Assembly: GCF_003086775.1 (NCBI RefSeq)
Contig: NZ_CP026001.1
Coordinates: 1-64,000 of the forward strand
Direction of reading: 5' to 3'
Source: Stenotrophomonas sp. ZAC14D1_NAIMI4_1
GTDB lineage: Bacteria > Pseudomonadota > Gammaproteobacteria > Xanthomonadales > Xanthomonadaceae
Length of the DNA: 64,000 nucleotides
Position 1 is the first letter of the stretch. Each line of letters opens with the position of its first letter. The notes beneath the pieces were generated by a model. That model worked only from the letters and a program-made list of their open reading frames with translations, had not been told where the DNA came from and made no database searches. Below, one piece after another: positions 19,499-28,401 of the stretch. The position numbers and the translations under genes were made by a program.

Positions 19499-20206
19499 TT
19501 ACCCTCCAAACAACTTCTGCGCGCTCTGGAACAGGATCCAGCTGGTGGCGATGAACTTGTCGCCGCCCTGCGGCCGGTTGCCGCGATGGGTGTGCGTGAA
19601 CGCGGTCGGCGCAATCAGCAGGCTGCCGGTGCGCGGTGCGATCTTGCGGCCCTGGAACAGGAACTCGGTCTCGCCCTCTTCGAAGTCGTCGTTGAGGTAC
19701 AGCGTCCACAACACGTGCCGGTGCAGCGTCTCCGCCTGCGCATCCTTCGGGTACAGCTCGCAGTGCCAGTACGGGTAACCGCCCTCGCCCGCCGCGTACC
19801 ACTGCAGGTTGATGGCGCCGGGGCGCAGGCAGGTGCGGGCGAGCTCGGCCAGCTGCTCCGGTGCCATGTCGGGGAAATCCTCAGCTGACAGTCGGCGCGG
19901 CTGGCCGTTGCTGTCCTGGATCTGCAACATCAATGGTGCGATCAGTGCCTGTGGATAACGACGTAGATAAGTCTGCAGCCCGGCGAAAACCGCCTGTTGC
20001 AGCGCGTTGTCCACGTCGCGCCAGGCATCCAGCCCGCTGATGCGCAGATCCTTGCTGTGCTTGAGCTCGGGGAATACGCCACTGCCTACCGCACCGGGTT
20101 TCAGGCCCTGGCTGCCGCGCATGCGGGCGACGATGGCGGCGCAGACGTCACTGGGGACGGCGTTGTGGATGACTTCGATGAAATCGACCGGGCCCGGCTC
20201 GTGCAT
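19499..20206 (-). CDS. 2-oxoglutarate/Fe(II)-dependent oxygenase family protein
   Basis: This 235-residue protein has the double-stranded beta-helix of prolyl-4-hydroxylase-type oxygenases. The first iron ligand is probably the His of YWHCELYP, and the distal His is in AFTHTHRGNRP, where the following Arg would bind 2-oxoglutarate. The usual HxD is replaced here by a HxE arrangement, which I read with some caution. The target (protein residue or small molecule) is not evident. It is convergent with the hypothetical cluster and precedes fbp on the same strand by about 100 bases. Confidence 0.78.
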   Translation of the reverse strand: MHEPGPVDFIEVIHNAVPSDVCAAIVARMRGSQGLKPGAVGSGVFPELKHSKDLRISGLDAWRDVDNALQQAVFAGLQTYLRRYPQALIAPLMLQIQDSNGQPRRLSAEDFPDMAPEQLAELARTCLRPGAINLQWYAAGEGGYPYWHCELYPKDAQAETLHRHVLWTLYLNDDFEEGETEFLFQGRKIAPRTGSLLIAPTAFTHTHRGNRPQGGDKFIATSWILFQSAQKLFGG

Positions 20207-20314
20207 GCGTGCAATCCTTCGGCGGCAAGGGCTTGATGGTGCCGTTTGCCGCCGCTGCTGTCACCCCGCGGTCATGTCATCGTACTGCCATGACCGCTGT
20301 AGGGATGGCCGCCT

Positions 20315-21331
20315 TCAAACGGTCTTCGCGTCATGCTCCTGGTGATAACGCACCGCTTCGGCCACTTCCTCGCGCGAGCCGAGGAACACCGGCACGCGCT
20401 GGTGCAGGTGGTTGGGCTGCATGTCGAGGATGCGCTCGCGACCGGTCGACGCGGCACCGCCGGCCTGCTCGACCAGCAGGCCCATCGGGTTGGCTTCGTA
20501 CATCAGGCGCAGCTTGCCGGCCTTGTCCGGTTCCTTCTTGTCCCACGGGTAGATGAAGATGCCGCCGCGGGTGAGGATGCGATGCACGTCGGCGACCATG
20601 CTGGCGATCCAGCGCATGTTGAAGTTCTTGCCGCGCGCGCCTTCCTTGCCGGCCAGCAGGTCCTGCACGTAGCCCTGCATCGGGGCTTCCCAGTGGCGCT
20701 GGTTGGACATGTTGATGGCGAACTCCTGGGTGGCCGCCGGAATCTGCATGTTCTCGGTGGTCAGCACGAACTCGCCGGTCTCGCGGTCCAGGGTGAAGGC
20801 GTGGGTGCCGTGGCCGACGCTGAGCACCAGCTGGGTGCTGGGCCCGTAGATGCAGTAGCCGGCGGCAATCTGCCTGCTGCCCGGCTGCAGGAACGCTTCA
20901 TCGCCCGGCAGTTCGACGTTGGTCGGGCAGCGCAGCACTGAGAAGATGGTGCCGACGGAGACGTTGACGTCGATGTTGGAGCTGCCATCGAGGGGATCGA
21001 ACAGCAGCAGGAAATCACCGCGCGGGTAGATGTCCGGCACCGGCTGGCTGTGGTCCATCTCTTCCGATGCGCAGGCGGCGAGGTGGCCGCCCCAGGCGTT
21101 GGCTTCCAGCAGGATCTCGTTGCTGATGACGTCCAGCTTCTTCTGTGCTTCGCCCTGCACGTTGCCGGTGCCGGCTTCGCCGAGTACGCCGCCGAGGGCG
21201 CCCTTGCTGACGGCGATGGAGATGCTGGTGCAGGCGCGGGCGACCACGGCGATCAGCTGGCGCAGGTCGGCGTTGATGCGGCCGGCGTGCTGTTCCTGGA
21301 TCAGGAAGCGGGTCAACGAAGTACGGGACAT
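20315..21331 (-). CDS. fbp: Fructose-1,6-bisphosphatase, class 1
   Basis: This enzyme hydrolyses fructose 1,6-bisphosphate to fructose 6-phosphate in gluconeogenesis. The 338-residue protein has the class-1 metal and phosphate motifs, notably [19 protein letters not shown] and the C-terminal active-site region around [12 protein letters not shown]. Length is normal. Gluconeogenic capacity fits an organism growing on amino acids and, through the pectin locus in this window, on pyruvate-yielding sugar acids. Confidence 0.96.
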   Translation of the reverse strand: MSRTSLTRFLIQEQHAGRINADLRQLIAVVARACTSISIAVSKGALGGVLGEAGTGNVQGEAQKKLDVISNEILLEANAWGGHLAACASEEMDHSQPVPDIYPRGDFLLLFDPLDGSSNIDVNVSVGTIFSVLRCPTNVELPGDEAFLQPGSRQIAAGYCIYGPSTQLVLSVGHGTHAFTLDRETGEFVLTTENMQIPAATQEFAINMSNQRHWEAPMQGYVQDLLAGKEGARGKNFNMRWIASMVADVHRILTRGGIFIYPWDKKEPDKAGKLRLMYEANPMGLLVEQAGGAASTGRERILDMQPNHLHQRVPVFLGSREEVAEAVRYHQEHDAKTV

Positions 21332-21458
21332 GAGCGGGCAGGTCTCGGCAGCGGGAAAACGCCTATTGTCGCTGCTGTGCGCGGCGCGTGCGTGATTGGT
21401 TTGAGGCGAAATCGTTTACAGGGGCGTTGCGCTGTGCGGCGCGTTCTTTTGTTCGAGG

Positions 21459-21566
21459 CGCGCGGGAGGGACAGGCTGCGCGGGACACGCCGTGAACCCA
21501 TCCATGGGGGCTCGTAGGCGCCCTCCATGGCGCCTGCGGTCCCGCGCAGCCTGTCCCTCCCGCGCG
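21459..21566. repeat. Long inverted repeat with 27-base perfect arms
   Basis: The arm at 21459-21485 (beginning CGCGCGGGAGGGACAGGCTG) is exactly complementary to the arm at 21540-21566. The 54-base centre has its own CCATGG-containing partial symmetry. It sits in the 339-base gap between fbp and the aminotransferase gene, which otherwise holds no gene. Such long palindromic units look like a larger intergenic repeat class distinct from the GTAG REPs. Confidence 0.8.
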
Positions 21567-21616
21567 CTTCAGGGTTCGCCGCGAGCGCGGTGGGGGTGGC
21601 AAAGGCAGAGGCGGAA

Positions 21617-21650
21617 GCAAAAACAAAGGCGCCTTTCGGCGCCTTTGTTT
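21617..21650 (-). terminator. Rho-independent terminator of the aminotransferase gene
   Basis: Thirteen-base perfect arms (AAACAAAGGCGCC / GGCGCCTTTGTTT, read on the plus strand) flank loop TTTC. On the minus strand the stem continues into a T-rich run, 20 bases after the stop codon of the minus-strand aminotransferase. Confidence 0.85.
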
Positions 21651-21670
21651 CAGTACCTTGCGGCGTTGCT

Positions 21671-22873
21671 TCAGCCCTTGGCGACGGTGGCCACGGCTTT
21701 GGCGACGTATTCCAGGTTGTTCTGGTTCAGCGCGGCCACGCAGATGCGGCCGGTGCCGACGGCGTAGATGCCGAACTCGTCGCGCAGGCGGTCGACCTGC
21801 TCACGGCTCAGGCCGGAGTAGGAGAACATGCCCGCCTGTTCGTTGATGAAGGCGAACTGCGGGGCACCGGCGGCGGCGAGCTTTTCGACCAGGCCCTGGC
21901 GCAGGGCGTGGATGCGCTCGCGCATCTCGGTCAGTTCCTGCTCCCACATCGCGCGCAGGTCCGGGTTGGTCAGCACGCCGGCCACCAGCGCGGCACCGTG
22001 GGTGGACGGGCTGGAGTAGATCGTGCGGATCACGCGCTTGACCTGCGACTGCACGGCCTTCGCATCGGCGGCGGTCGGGGCAACCATCGACAGTGCACCC
22101 ACGCGTTCGCCATACAGCGAGAACGACTTGGAGTACGAGTTGGCGACGATGAAGCTGTCGATGCCGGCTTCGGCGATGATGCGCACGGCGGCGCCATCCT
22201 GCTCGATGCCCTTGTCGAAGCCCTGGTACGCCATGTCGATGAAGGGGAACAGCTGCTTGTCCTTCAGGACTTCGGCCACCTGCTTCCACTGGCTGACGGT
22301 GAGGTCGGCGCCGGTGGGGTTGTGGCAGCAGGCGTGCAGCAGCACCACGGTGCCGGCCTGCAGCTTCTGCAGATCGGCCAGCATGCCGTCGAAATCCACG
22401 CCATGGGTGGCGGGGTCGAAGTAGGTGTACTCGACCACGTCGAAACCAGCGGCACCGAACACGGCGCGGTGGTTTTCCCAGCTCGGGTTGCTGATGGCGA
22501 TGGTGGCGTGCGGCAGCAGCTTCTTCAGCACGTCGGCGCCGACGCGCAGCGCACCGCTGCCACCGACGGTCTGTGCGGTGGTGACGCGGCCGGCGGCCAG
22601 CAGCGGCGAGTCCTTGCCGAACACCAGCTCACGGGTCGCCTGCGTATAGGCAGGCAGGCCGTCGATCGGCAGGTAGCCACGCGGTTTGGCTTCGGTGGCG
22701 AGCTGCTGCTCGATCTGCTTGACGGCGCGAAGCAGCGGAATGCGGCCGCTCTCGTCGTAGTAGATGCCCACACCCAGGTTGACCTTGGTCGGGCGGCTGT
22801 CGGCGTTGTACGCCTCGGTCAGGCCCAGGATCGGGTCGCCCGGGACCAGTTCCACGTTTGCAAAGAAGGACAC
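21671..22873 (-). CDS. Aromatic / aspartate amino acid aminotransferase
   Basis: This class-I PLP enzyme transfers amino groups between 2-oxoglutarate and aromatic amino acids or aspartate (TyrB/AspC family). I place the start at GTG 22873, giving the family-typical N-terminus (M)SFFANVELVPGDPILGL and 400 residues. An upstream in-frame ATG would add 28 atypical residues. The PLP-binding lysine lies in NSYSKSFSLYGERVG, and the substrate-binding Arg is in the C-terminal domain. It is divergent from the TonB-dependent receptor at 23042 and ends at a strong terminator. Confidence 0.93.
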   Translation of the reverse strand: MSFFANVELVPGDPILGLTEAYNADSRPTKVNLGVGIYYDESGRIPLLRAVKQIEQQLATEAKPRGYLPIDGLPAYTQATRELVFGKDSPLLAAGRVTTAQTVGGSGALRVGADVLKKLLPHATIAISNPSWENHRAVFGAAGFDVVEYTYFDPATHGVDFDGMLADLQKLQAGTVVLLHACCHNPTGADLTVSQWKQVAEVLKDKQLFPFIDMAYQGFDKGIEQDGAAVRIIAEAGIDSFIVANSYSKSFSLYGERVGALSMVAPTAADAKAVQSQVKRVIRTIYSSPSTHGAALVAGVLTNPDLRAMWEQELTEMRERIHALRQGLVEKLAAAGAPQFAFINEQAGMFSYSGLSREQVDRLRDEFGIYAVGTGRICVAALNQNNLEYVAKAVATVAKG

Positions 22874-23041
22874 GGCGGTACTCGTTCTATTTGAGGGGGA
22901 GAAGAAGCGCGGGTCGTGAAGCGGCGGCCGTCGGCCGCAGCCCTGCCATCGTAACAAAGCGTGCCACCGGCGCGGCGGCCATCGTCACGCTGCAGCCCGT
23001 ACCATGCCGTGTTGTTTCCCCGCCGTGCGTATAGCTGAACG

Positions 23042-25162
23042 ATGAACGAGTCCCTGGCGCCCCACCGCCTGCCCCTGCTGATCGCCCTGCTGCCGCTGCC
23101 GGCACTGGCGCAGACCGCCGCCCCCGCCCCGCAGCAGCTGCCGACCGTGGAAGTGCAGGCCGCGCGCGTGCAGGGCATCGATCCGTTCGCACTGCCGGCC
23201 AGCCAGGACACGGTGTGGGTGGGCGACGACCGCAGCGGGCCCGGCGTGCAGGTATCCGAGGCGCTGGCCGGGGTGCCGGGGGTGCTGGCCCGTGACCGGC
23301 AGAACTATGCGCAGGACACCCAGCTGTCGATCCGCGGCTTCGGCGCGCGCTCCACCTTCGGCGTGCGTGGCGTGCGGGTGCTGATCGATGGCGTGCCGGC
23401 CACCATGCCCGACGGCCAGGGCCAGCTTTCGCATGCGAGCCTGCTCGGCGCCGAGCGCATCGAGGTGCTGCGCGGGCCGTTCTCCGCCCTGTACGGCAAC
23501 TCCTCCGGCGGCGTGCTGCAGGTATGGAGCGCGCAGGGCAAGGCCGGCGACCCGTGGCGGCTGCGGGTGAACGCCGGGGCCGACAACACCCTCAGCGTCG
23601 GGGCGCAGCTGCGCGGTGCCGGCCCGGTGGTGGACTACAACATCGCCGCCAACCACTTCCGCACCGACGGCTGGCGCGACCACAGCCGGGCGCGGCGCGA
23701 ATCGCTCAACGCACGGCTCGGCGCTGAAGTGGGCGGCGGTCGCCTGGAGCTGCTGCTCAACGCACTTGATGCGCCCGACGCACAGGACCCGCTGGGCCTG
23801 ACCCGCGCGCAGGTGGCGGCCAACCCGCGCCAGGCCACGGCCGTGGCCGAGCAGTACAACACGCGCAAATCGGTGCGCCAGCAGCAGGCCGGCCTGCGCT
23901 GGACGCGCGAAAGCGGCGCCCAGCGCTGGCAGTTGATGGGCTACGCCGGGCAGCGCGCGGTGACCCAGTTCCTGCCGATCCCGCCCACCGCGCAGGCCAA
24001 CCCGCTGCACGCCGGCGGGGTGATCGACCTGGACGGCGGCTATGGCGGCATGGACGCGCGCTGGGGTTGGAACGGCGACTTTGCCGGGCGCCCGCTGGAC
24101 GTGGTTGCGGGCATCAGCGCCGACCGCCAGCGCCAGCACCGCACCGGCTACGAGAACTTCGTCGGCAGCACCCTGGGCGTGCGCGGCCGACAGCGCCGCG
24201 ACCAGATCGACATCGTGCAGAACGTCGACCAGTTCGCCCAGGCGTGGTGGCAGTGGAGCCCGCGCTGGTCGCTGCTGGCCGGAGTGCGGCACAGCACCGT
24301 GCGCTTCGAATCGGATGACCGCTACATCACCGGCAGCAACCCGGACGACAGTGGCCGCCGGCGCTACCAGGCGACCACGCCGGTGGCCGGGGTCAGCTTC
24401 GAGGCCACCCCGCAGTGGCGCCTGCATGCGGCCGTCGGGCGTGGTTTCGAGACCCCCACCTTCAATGAACTGGGCTACCGCAGCGACGGCCAGGCCGGCC
24501 TGGCGCTGGATCTGTCGGCCGCGCGCAGCCGCAACATCGAGGTCGGCAGCAAGTGGCATGCGCAGAGCGGAACCCAGCTCGATGTCAGCGTGTTCCGCGC
24601 CGTTACCGACGATGAGCTGGCCGTTGCCAGCAATACCAATGGCCGCAGCACCTACCGCAACATCGGCCGCACCCGCCGCCAGGGTGTGGAGCTGCAGTAC
24701 CACCAGCCCCTGGCCGAGCAGTGGGAACTGCAGCTGGCCTGGACCTGGCTGCAGGCGCAGGTGCGCTCGCCGTACCTGACCTGCGGCGGCAGCGGCTGCC
24801 GCGTGCCCGACACGGTGGTGGCGGCCGGCAGCCGGCTGCCCGGTGTGCCGCGGCAGCAGGCCTTCGCCCGCCTGCAGTGGTCGCCCGGCGACTGGCAGTG
24901 GGCGCTGGAAGCCAATGCCAGCAGCGACACGGTGGTGAATGACCTGGCCACCGAGCGTGCGCCGGGCTACACGGTGCTGAACCTGGAAGCCGGCCGCCAG
25001 TGGACCCTGCCCGGTGGCGACCTGCGCGCGTTCGCGCGGCTGGACAACCTGCTGGACCAGGCCTACATCGGCTCGGTGATCGTCAACGATGGCAACGGCC
25101 GCTTCTACGAACCGGGTCCGGACCGGCGCGCCAGCGTCGGCCTGCAGTGGTCGTGGCGCTGA
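23042..25162 (+). CDS. TonB-dependent outer-membrane receptor
   Basis: A 706-residue outer-membrane active transporter. A signal peptide (ending in ALAQ at about 24) precedes a probable TonB-box region (PTVEVQAARV), a plug domain with LSIRGFGARSTFGVRGVRVL and IEVLRGPFSALYGNSSGGVL, and a 22-strand barrel. The C-terminus ends in LQWSWR rather than the usual terminal Phe, although the aromatic Trp is close. The ligand is unknown; the sequence belongs to the iron/metal-complex-type receptors rather than the polysaccharide class. No clear Fur box is seen upstream. Confidence 0.9.
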   Translation: MNESLAPHRLPLLIALLPLPALAQTAAPAPQQLPTVEVQAARVQGIDPFALPASQDTVWVGDDRSGPGVQVSEALAGVPGVLARDRQNYAQDTQLSIRGFGARSTFGVRGVRVLIDGVPATMPDGQGQLSHASLLGAERIEVLRGPFSALYGNSSGGVLQVWSAQGKAGDPWRLRVNAGADNTLSVGAQLRGAGPVVDYNIAANHFRTDGWRDHSRARRESLNARLGAEVGGGRLELLLNALDAPDAQDPLGLTRAQVAANPRQATAVAEQYNTRKSVRQQQAGLRWTRESGAQRWQLMGYAGQRAVTQFLPIPPTAQANPLHAGGVIDLDGGYGGMDARWGWNGDFAGRPLDVVAGISADRQRQHRTGYENFVGSTLGVRGRQRRDQIDIVQNVDQFAQAWWQWSPRWSLLAGVRHSTVRFESDDRYITGSNPDDSGRRRYQATTPVAGVSFEATPQWRLHAAVGRGFETPTFNELGYRSDGQAGLALDLSAARSRNIEVGSKWHAQSGTQLDVSVFRAVTDDELAVASNTNGRSTYRNIGRTRRQGVELQYHQPLAEQWELQLAWTWLQAQVRSPYLTCGGSGCRVPDTVVAAGSRLPGVPRQQAFARLQWSPGDWQWALEANASSDTVVNDLATERAPGYTVLNLEAGRQWTLPGGDLRAFARLDNLLDQAYIGSVIVNDGNGRFYEPGPDRRASVGLQWSWR

Positions 25163-25238
25163 CCCATTCGGACGCGCTGCGTTACATACGCTTACATCTT
25201 CACGAACCGGTAACGCGGAGCGCGTCGGTATCATGACG

Positions 25239-25261
25239 CAAATGGGAATCGATCCCATTTG
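25239..25261. promoter_or_regulatory. Fur-box-like palindrome upstream of siderophore receptor
   Basis: Nine-base arms CAAATGGGA and TCCCATTTG flank the spacer ATCGA. The 19-base core AATGGGAATCGATCCCATT matches the inverted-repeat Fur consensus AATGAGAATGATTCTCATT at 14 positions. It lies 25 bases before the GTG start of a siderophore-type receptor, where Fur repression would be expected. Confidence 0.65.
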
Positions 25262-25285
25262 TATCTCCGATAAGGACTCCCCCCT

Positions 25286-27601
25286 GTGACTGCCGATGCC
25301 CTCACCCGCGCGGGCCTGCCGCGCGCTGCCCTGCCGTGCCCGCCTGCCTTCGGCCGACGCGCTCTCGCCCTGGCCGTCGTCCTGGCGCTGCCGCTGGCGG
25401 CCCATGCCGAAGCCCCCGCCGATGCCAATCCGACTACCCTGGATGGCCTGGAAGTGACCGCGCGTCGCCAGTCGCAGGCGGACAGCTACACGCTGCCGAT
25501 CAGCAAGGCTGCCATCGGCCTGGACCTGAGCCTGCGCCAGACCCCGCAGTCGGTGACCACGGTCACCCGGCAGCAGATGGATGACCTGCAGATCGAATCC
25601 ATCAACGATGTGCTGACCAGCACCACCGGCATCACCACCTATTCGCTGGACAACGCCGGCCGCACCACCTTCCGTGCGCGCGGCTTCGACGTCGGCAACT
25701 TCAAGGTCGACGGCATGCTGATCAACGGCGCCAGCAGCTTCAGCGGCGGCGGCGCGGGCCTGAACATGGACCTGTACGACCACGTGCAGGTGGTGCGCGG
25801 CGCCAACGGCCTGCTCGGTGGCACCGGCGACCCGTCGGCCACCATCTACCTGGAGCGCAAGCGCCCGACCCGCGAGTTCGGCGGGGCCGCCTCGCTGACC
25901 CTGGGCAGCCATGACAAGCGCCGCCTGATGGGCGACGTCAACGTGCCGCTGACCGCCGATGGCCGCGTGCGCAGCCGCTTCGTGGTCAGTGCCGAGGATT
26001 CGGACAGCTTCCGCCAGCGCGAGGACCTGCAGCGCCTGGGCGGCCTGGCCAGCTTCGAGGCCGACCTGGGCGACGCCACCGTGGTGAACCTGGGCGTGCA
26101 GTACGAGCGCACCCGCAACGGCGGTGGCTCGTGGGGCAGCAACGTGCCGATCTGGTGGGCCGACGGCACCCGCACCAACCTGCCGCGCAGCACCAACCCG
26201 GCCGCCGACTGGAGCGTAGCCAAGCGTGACAACACCTCGGTGTTCGGCAGCGTGGAACAGGGCCTGGGCGCGGACTGGAAGCTGCGCGTGGCCTTCGCCC
26301 ATGACAGCGGCGAGAGCTACACCAACTACGGCGTGGCCAAGGTCAACAACGCGGCCCCGGGCAAGGGCTTTGCCGGCTTCTGGAACCCCGATGGCAGCGG
26401 CGCGTTCCTCAACGCGATCCACAACGAATCGGAAACCCGCCGCGACAACCTGGACATCAGCGTGAGCGGCCCGCTGCAGCTGTTCGGCCGCGAGCACCAG
26501 CTGATGGCCGGCTTCAACGGCTACCGCAGCGAGATCACCGATTACGCCTTCAGCGCCGCACTGGGCAACTGCACCATCGGCGGCGTGGCCCCGTGGAGTG
26601 GCTGCCAGTACCGCGCGGTCGGCCTGCCGATCGATGACTGGCGCACCTGGGACGGCAGCTACGCGCCGTACGAAACCTTCCGCACCCCGGCCCGCACCAA
26701 GACCATCACCCAGAACGTGGGCGGCTACCTGGCCGGCCGCTTCAGCCTGGCCGAGCCGCTGTCGCTGGTGCTGGGCACCCGCGTGAGCAACTACAAGACC
26801 TACAACCAGGTCTACACCAAGGCCGACGTGCGCACCCGCGGTGCTGCCACGGGCGACCAGCAGGTGGTCACCCCGTACGCGGGCCTGGTGTGGGACTTCG
26901 CGGCGAACTACTCGGCCTACGTGAGCTACACCGATGTGTTCAGCCCGCAGGGCAACGTGCGCGATGCCAACGACACCCTGCTCGACCCGGTGACCGGCAA
27001 GAGCTACGAAGCCGGCATCAAGGGTGAATGGGCCGACGGTGCGTTGAATGCTGCCCTGGCCGTGTTCCGCAACGAGCAGAACAACGTGGCCGAGAGCACC
27101 GGCGAAGTGCATCCGGTGACCGGCTTCAACATCTACCGCGCGGTGGACGGCGTGGTGTCCAAGGGCGCCGACCTGGAAGTCTCCGGGCGCCTGGCGCAGG
27201 GCTGGAACGTGTATGCCGGCTACACCTGGCTGCAGGTCGATGGCCTGTCCTACCAGCAGGACCCGCGCCACCTGCTGCGCCTGAACACCTCCTGGTCCCT
27301 GCCCGGTGCGCTGTCGAAGCTGACCGTGGGCGGTGGCCTGTCGATGCAGAGCGGCACGGTGATGTCGACCAACCCGGGGCGCCCGCTGGGCGGTGGCAAG
27401 TACGACGCCAGCAACCTGCCGATGGGCGGCTACACCCTGGTCAACCTGATGGCGCGCTACGCCCTGACCGACACCGTGCAGCTGGCGGTGAACGTGAACA
27501 ACCTGACCGACAAGCTGTACTACACCCAGTACGGCTTCTACGACGGGCTGATCTTCGGCGAGCCGCGCACCACCACCTTCAGCATCCGCGCGCGTTTCTA
27601 A
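25286..27601 (+). CDS. TonB-dependent siderophore receptor
   Basis: A 771-residue outer-membrane receptor of the ferric-siderophore class (FhuE/FpvA-like). An unusually long N-terminal signal region ends in AAHAE (about residue 45). Next come a short TonB-box region (LDGLEVTA), a plug domain with RQTPQSVTTVTRQQMDD and VVRGANGLLGGTGDPSATI, and a barrel ending in FSIRARF with the C-terminal Phe. The start is GTG 25286; the plug motifs are unaffected by this choice. A Fur-like palindrome lies directly upstream. A two-component system follows 62 bases later. Confidence 0.92.
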   Translation: MTADALTRAGLPRAALPCPPAFGRRALALAVVLALPLAAHAEAPADANPTTLDGLEVTARRQSQADSYTLPISKAAIGLDLSLRQTPQSVTTVTRQQMDDLQIESINDVLTSTTGITTYSLDNAGRTTFRARGFDVGNFKVDGMLINGASSFSGGGAGLNMDLYDHVQVVRGANGLLGGTGDPSATIYLERKRPTREFGGAASLTLGSHDKRRLMGDVNVPLTADGRVRSRFVVSAEDSDSFRQREDLQRLGGLASFEADLGDATVVNLGVQYERTRNGGGSWGSNVPIWWADGTRTNLPRSTNPAADWSVAKRDNTSVFGSVEQGLGADWKLRVAFAHDSGESYTNYGVAKVNNAAPGKGFAGFWNPDGSGAFLNAIHNESETRRDNLDISVSGPLQLFGREHQLMAGFNGYRSEITDYAFSAALGNCTIGGVAPWSGCQYRAVGLPIDDWRTWDGSYAPYETFRTPARTKTITQNVGGYLAGRFSLAEPLSLVLGTRVSNYKTYNQVYTKADVRTRGAATGDQQVVTPYAGLVWDFAANYSAYVSYTDVFSPQGNVRDANDTLLDPVTGKSYEAGIKGEWADGALNAALAVFRNEQNNVAESTGEVHPVTGFNIYRAVDGVVSKGADLEVSGRLAQGWNVYAGYTWLQVDGLSYQQDPRHLLRLNTSWSLPGALSKLTVGGGLSMQSGTVMSTNPGRPLGGGKYDASNLPMGGYTLVNLMARYALTDTVQLAVNVNNLTDKLYYTQYGFYDGLIFGEPRTTTFSIRARF

Positions 27602-27663
27602 GCGCCGCCGCGGCACCTGCCTGCAGCCCTGCAGGCCGGTGCTGCATCTGGGAAGATGCGTCC

Positions 27664-28401
27664 ATGCCCGAGTCCCCACCCCCGTCCGCCCGCATCCTGG
27701 TCGTCGATGATGATCCGGAGATCGGCGCCCTGCTCGCCCAATACCTCGGCCAGCAGGGACTGCAGACCGTCGTCGCCGGCGATGGTGACGGCATGCGCGC
27801 GGCGTTGGCTGCCGGGGCCTTCGACGCGGTGGTGCTGGACCTGATGCTGCCCGGCGAGGATGGGCTGGCCCTGTGCCAGCAACTTCGCGAGCAGACCGCG
27901 CTGCCGGTGATCATGCTGACCGCGCGTGGCCGCCCGGCCGACCGTATCCTCGGCCTCGAACAAGGCGCCGATGACTACATGGCCAAGCCGTTCGACCCGC
28001 GCGAGCTGCTGCTGCGGCTGCGCGCGGTACTGCGGCGGCAGGCGCCCGTGCAGGCGGCCCCGGCCCCCACGGCGGACGTGGCGCGCCTGCGCTTCTCCGG
28101 CTGGACCCTGGACCCGCGCACCCACCTGCTGCAGGCCGACGATGGCCGCCGCCACCTGCTGGGCGAGACCGACTTCAGCGCACTGCAGCTGTTCCTGCGG
28201 CATCCCGACGAAGTGCTCGAGCGCGATTTCCTGGTGGAGCAGGTGTACGGCCGCGACCGCATGCCCAGCGACCGCAGCATCGACATGTGCATCAGCCGGC
28301 TGCGGCAGATGCTGGAACATGACAGCCGCGCGCCGCTGCTGATCCGCACCGTGCGCAACCGGGGCTACTGCCTGGCCGGCCCGGTGCAGGCCGATGGCTG
28401 A
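27664..28401 (+). CDS. OmpR-family response regulator
   Basis: This DNA-binding response regulator has a receiver domain (about 10-125) with phospho-acceptor D59 in VVLDLMLPGEDG and conserved Lys in AKPFDPREL. A C-terminal winged helix (about 145-240) contains RSIDMCISRLRQML and RTVRNRGYCLAG. I start at ATG 27664, giving 245 residues; the open frame extends further upstream inside the receptor gene but has no support there. Its stop overlaps the kinase start by eight bases, so the two are translationally coupled. Confidence 0.94.
   Translation: MPESPPPSARILVVDDDPEIGALLAQYLGQQGLQTVVAGDGDGMRAALAAGAFDAVVLDLMLPGEDGLALCQQLREQTALPVIMLTARGRPADRILGLEQGADDYMAKPFDPRELLLRLRAVLRRQAPVQAAPAPTADVARLRFSGWTLDPRTHLLQADDGRRHLLGETDFSALQLFLRHPDEVLERDFLVEQVYGRDRMPSDRSIDMCISRLRQMLEHDSRAPLLIRTVRNRGYCLAGPVQADG

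Noticed and set aside
22985..27679. 1564-codon open frame opposite the two receptor genes
   Set aside because: It is the frame shadow of two well-supported TonB-dependent receptors. The composition is low-complexity His/Arg/Gln/Val, with no recognisable domain.
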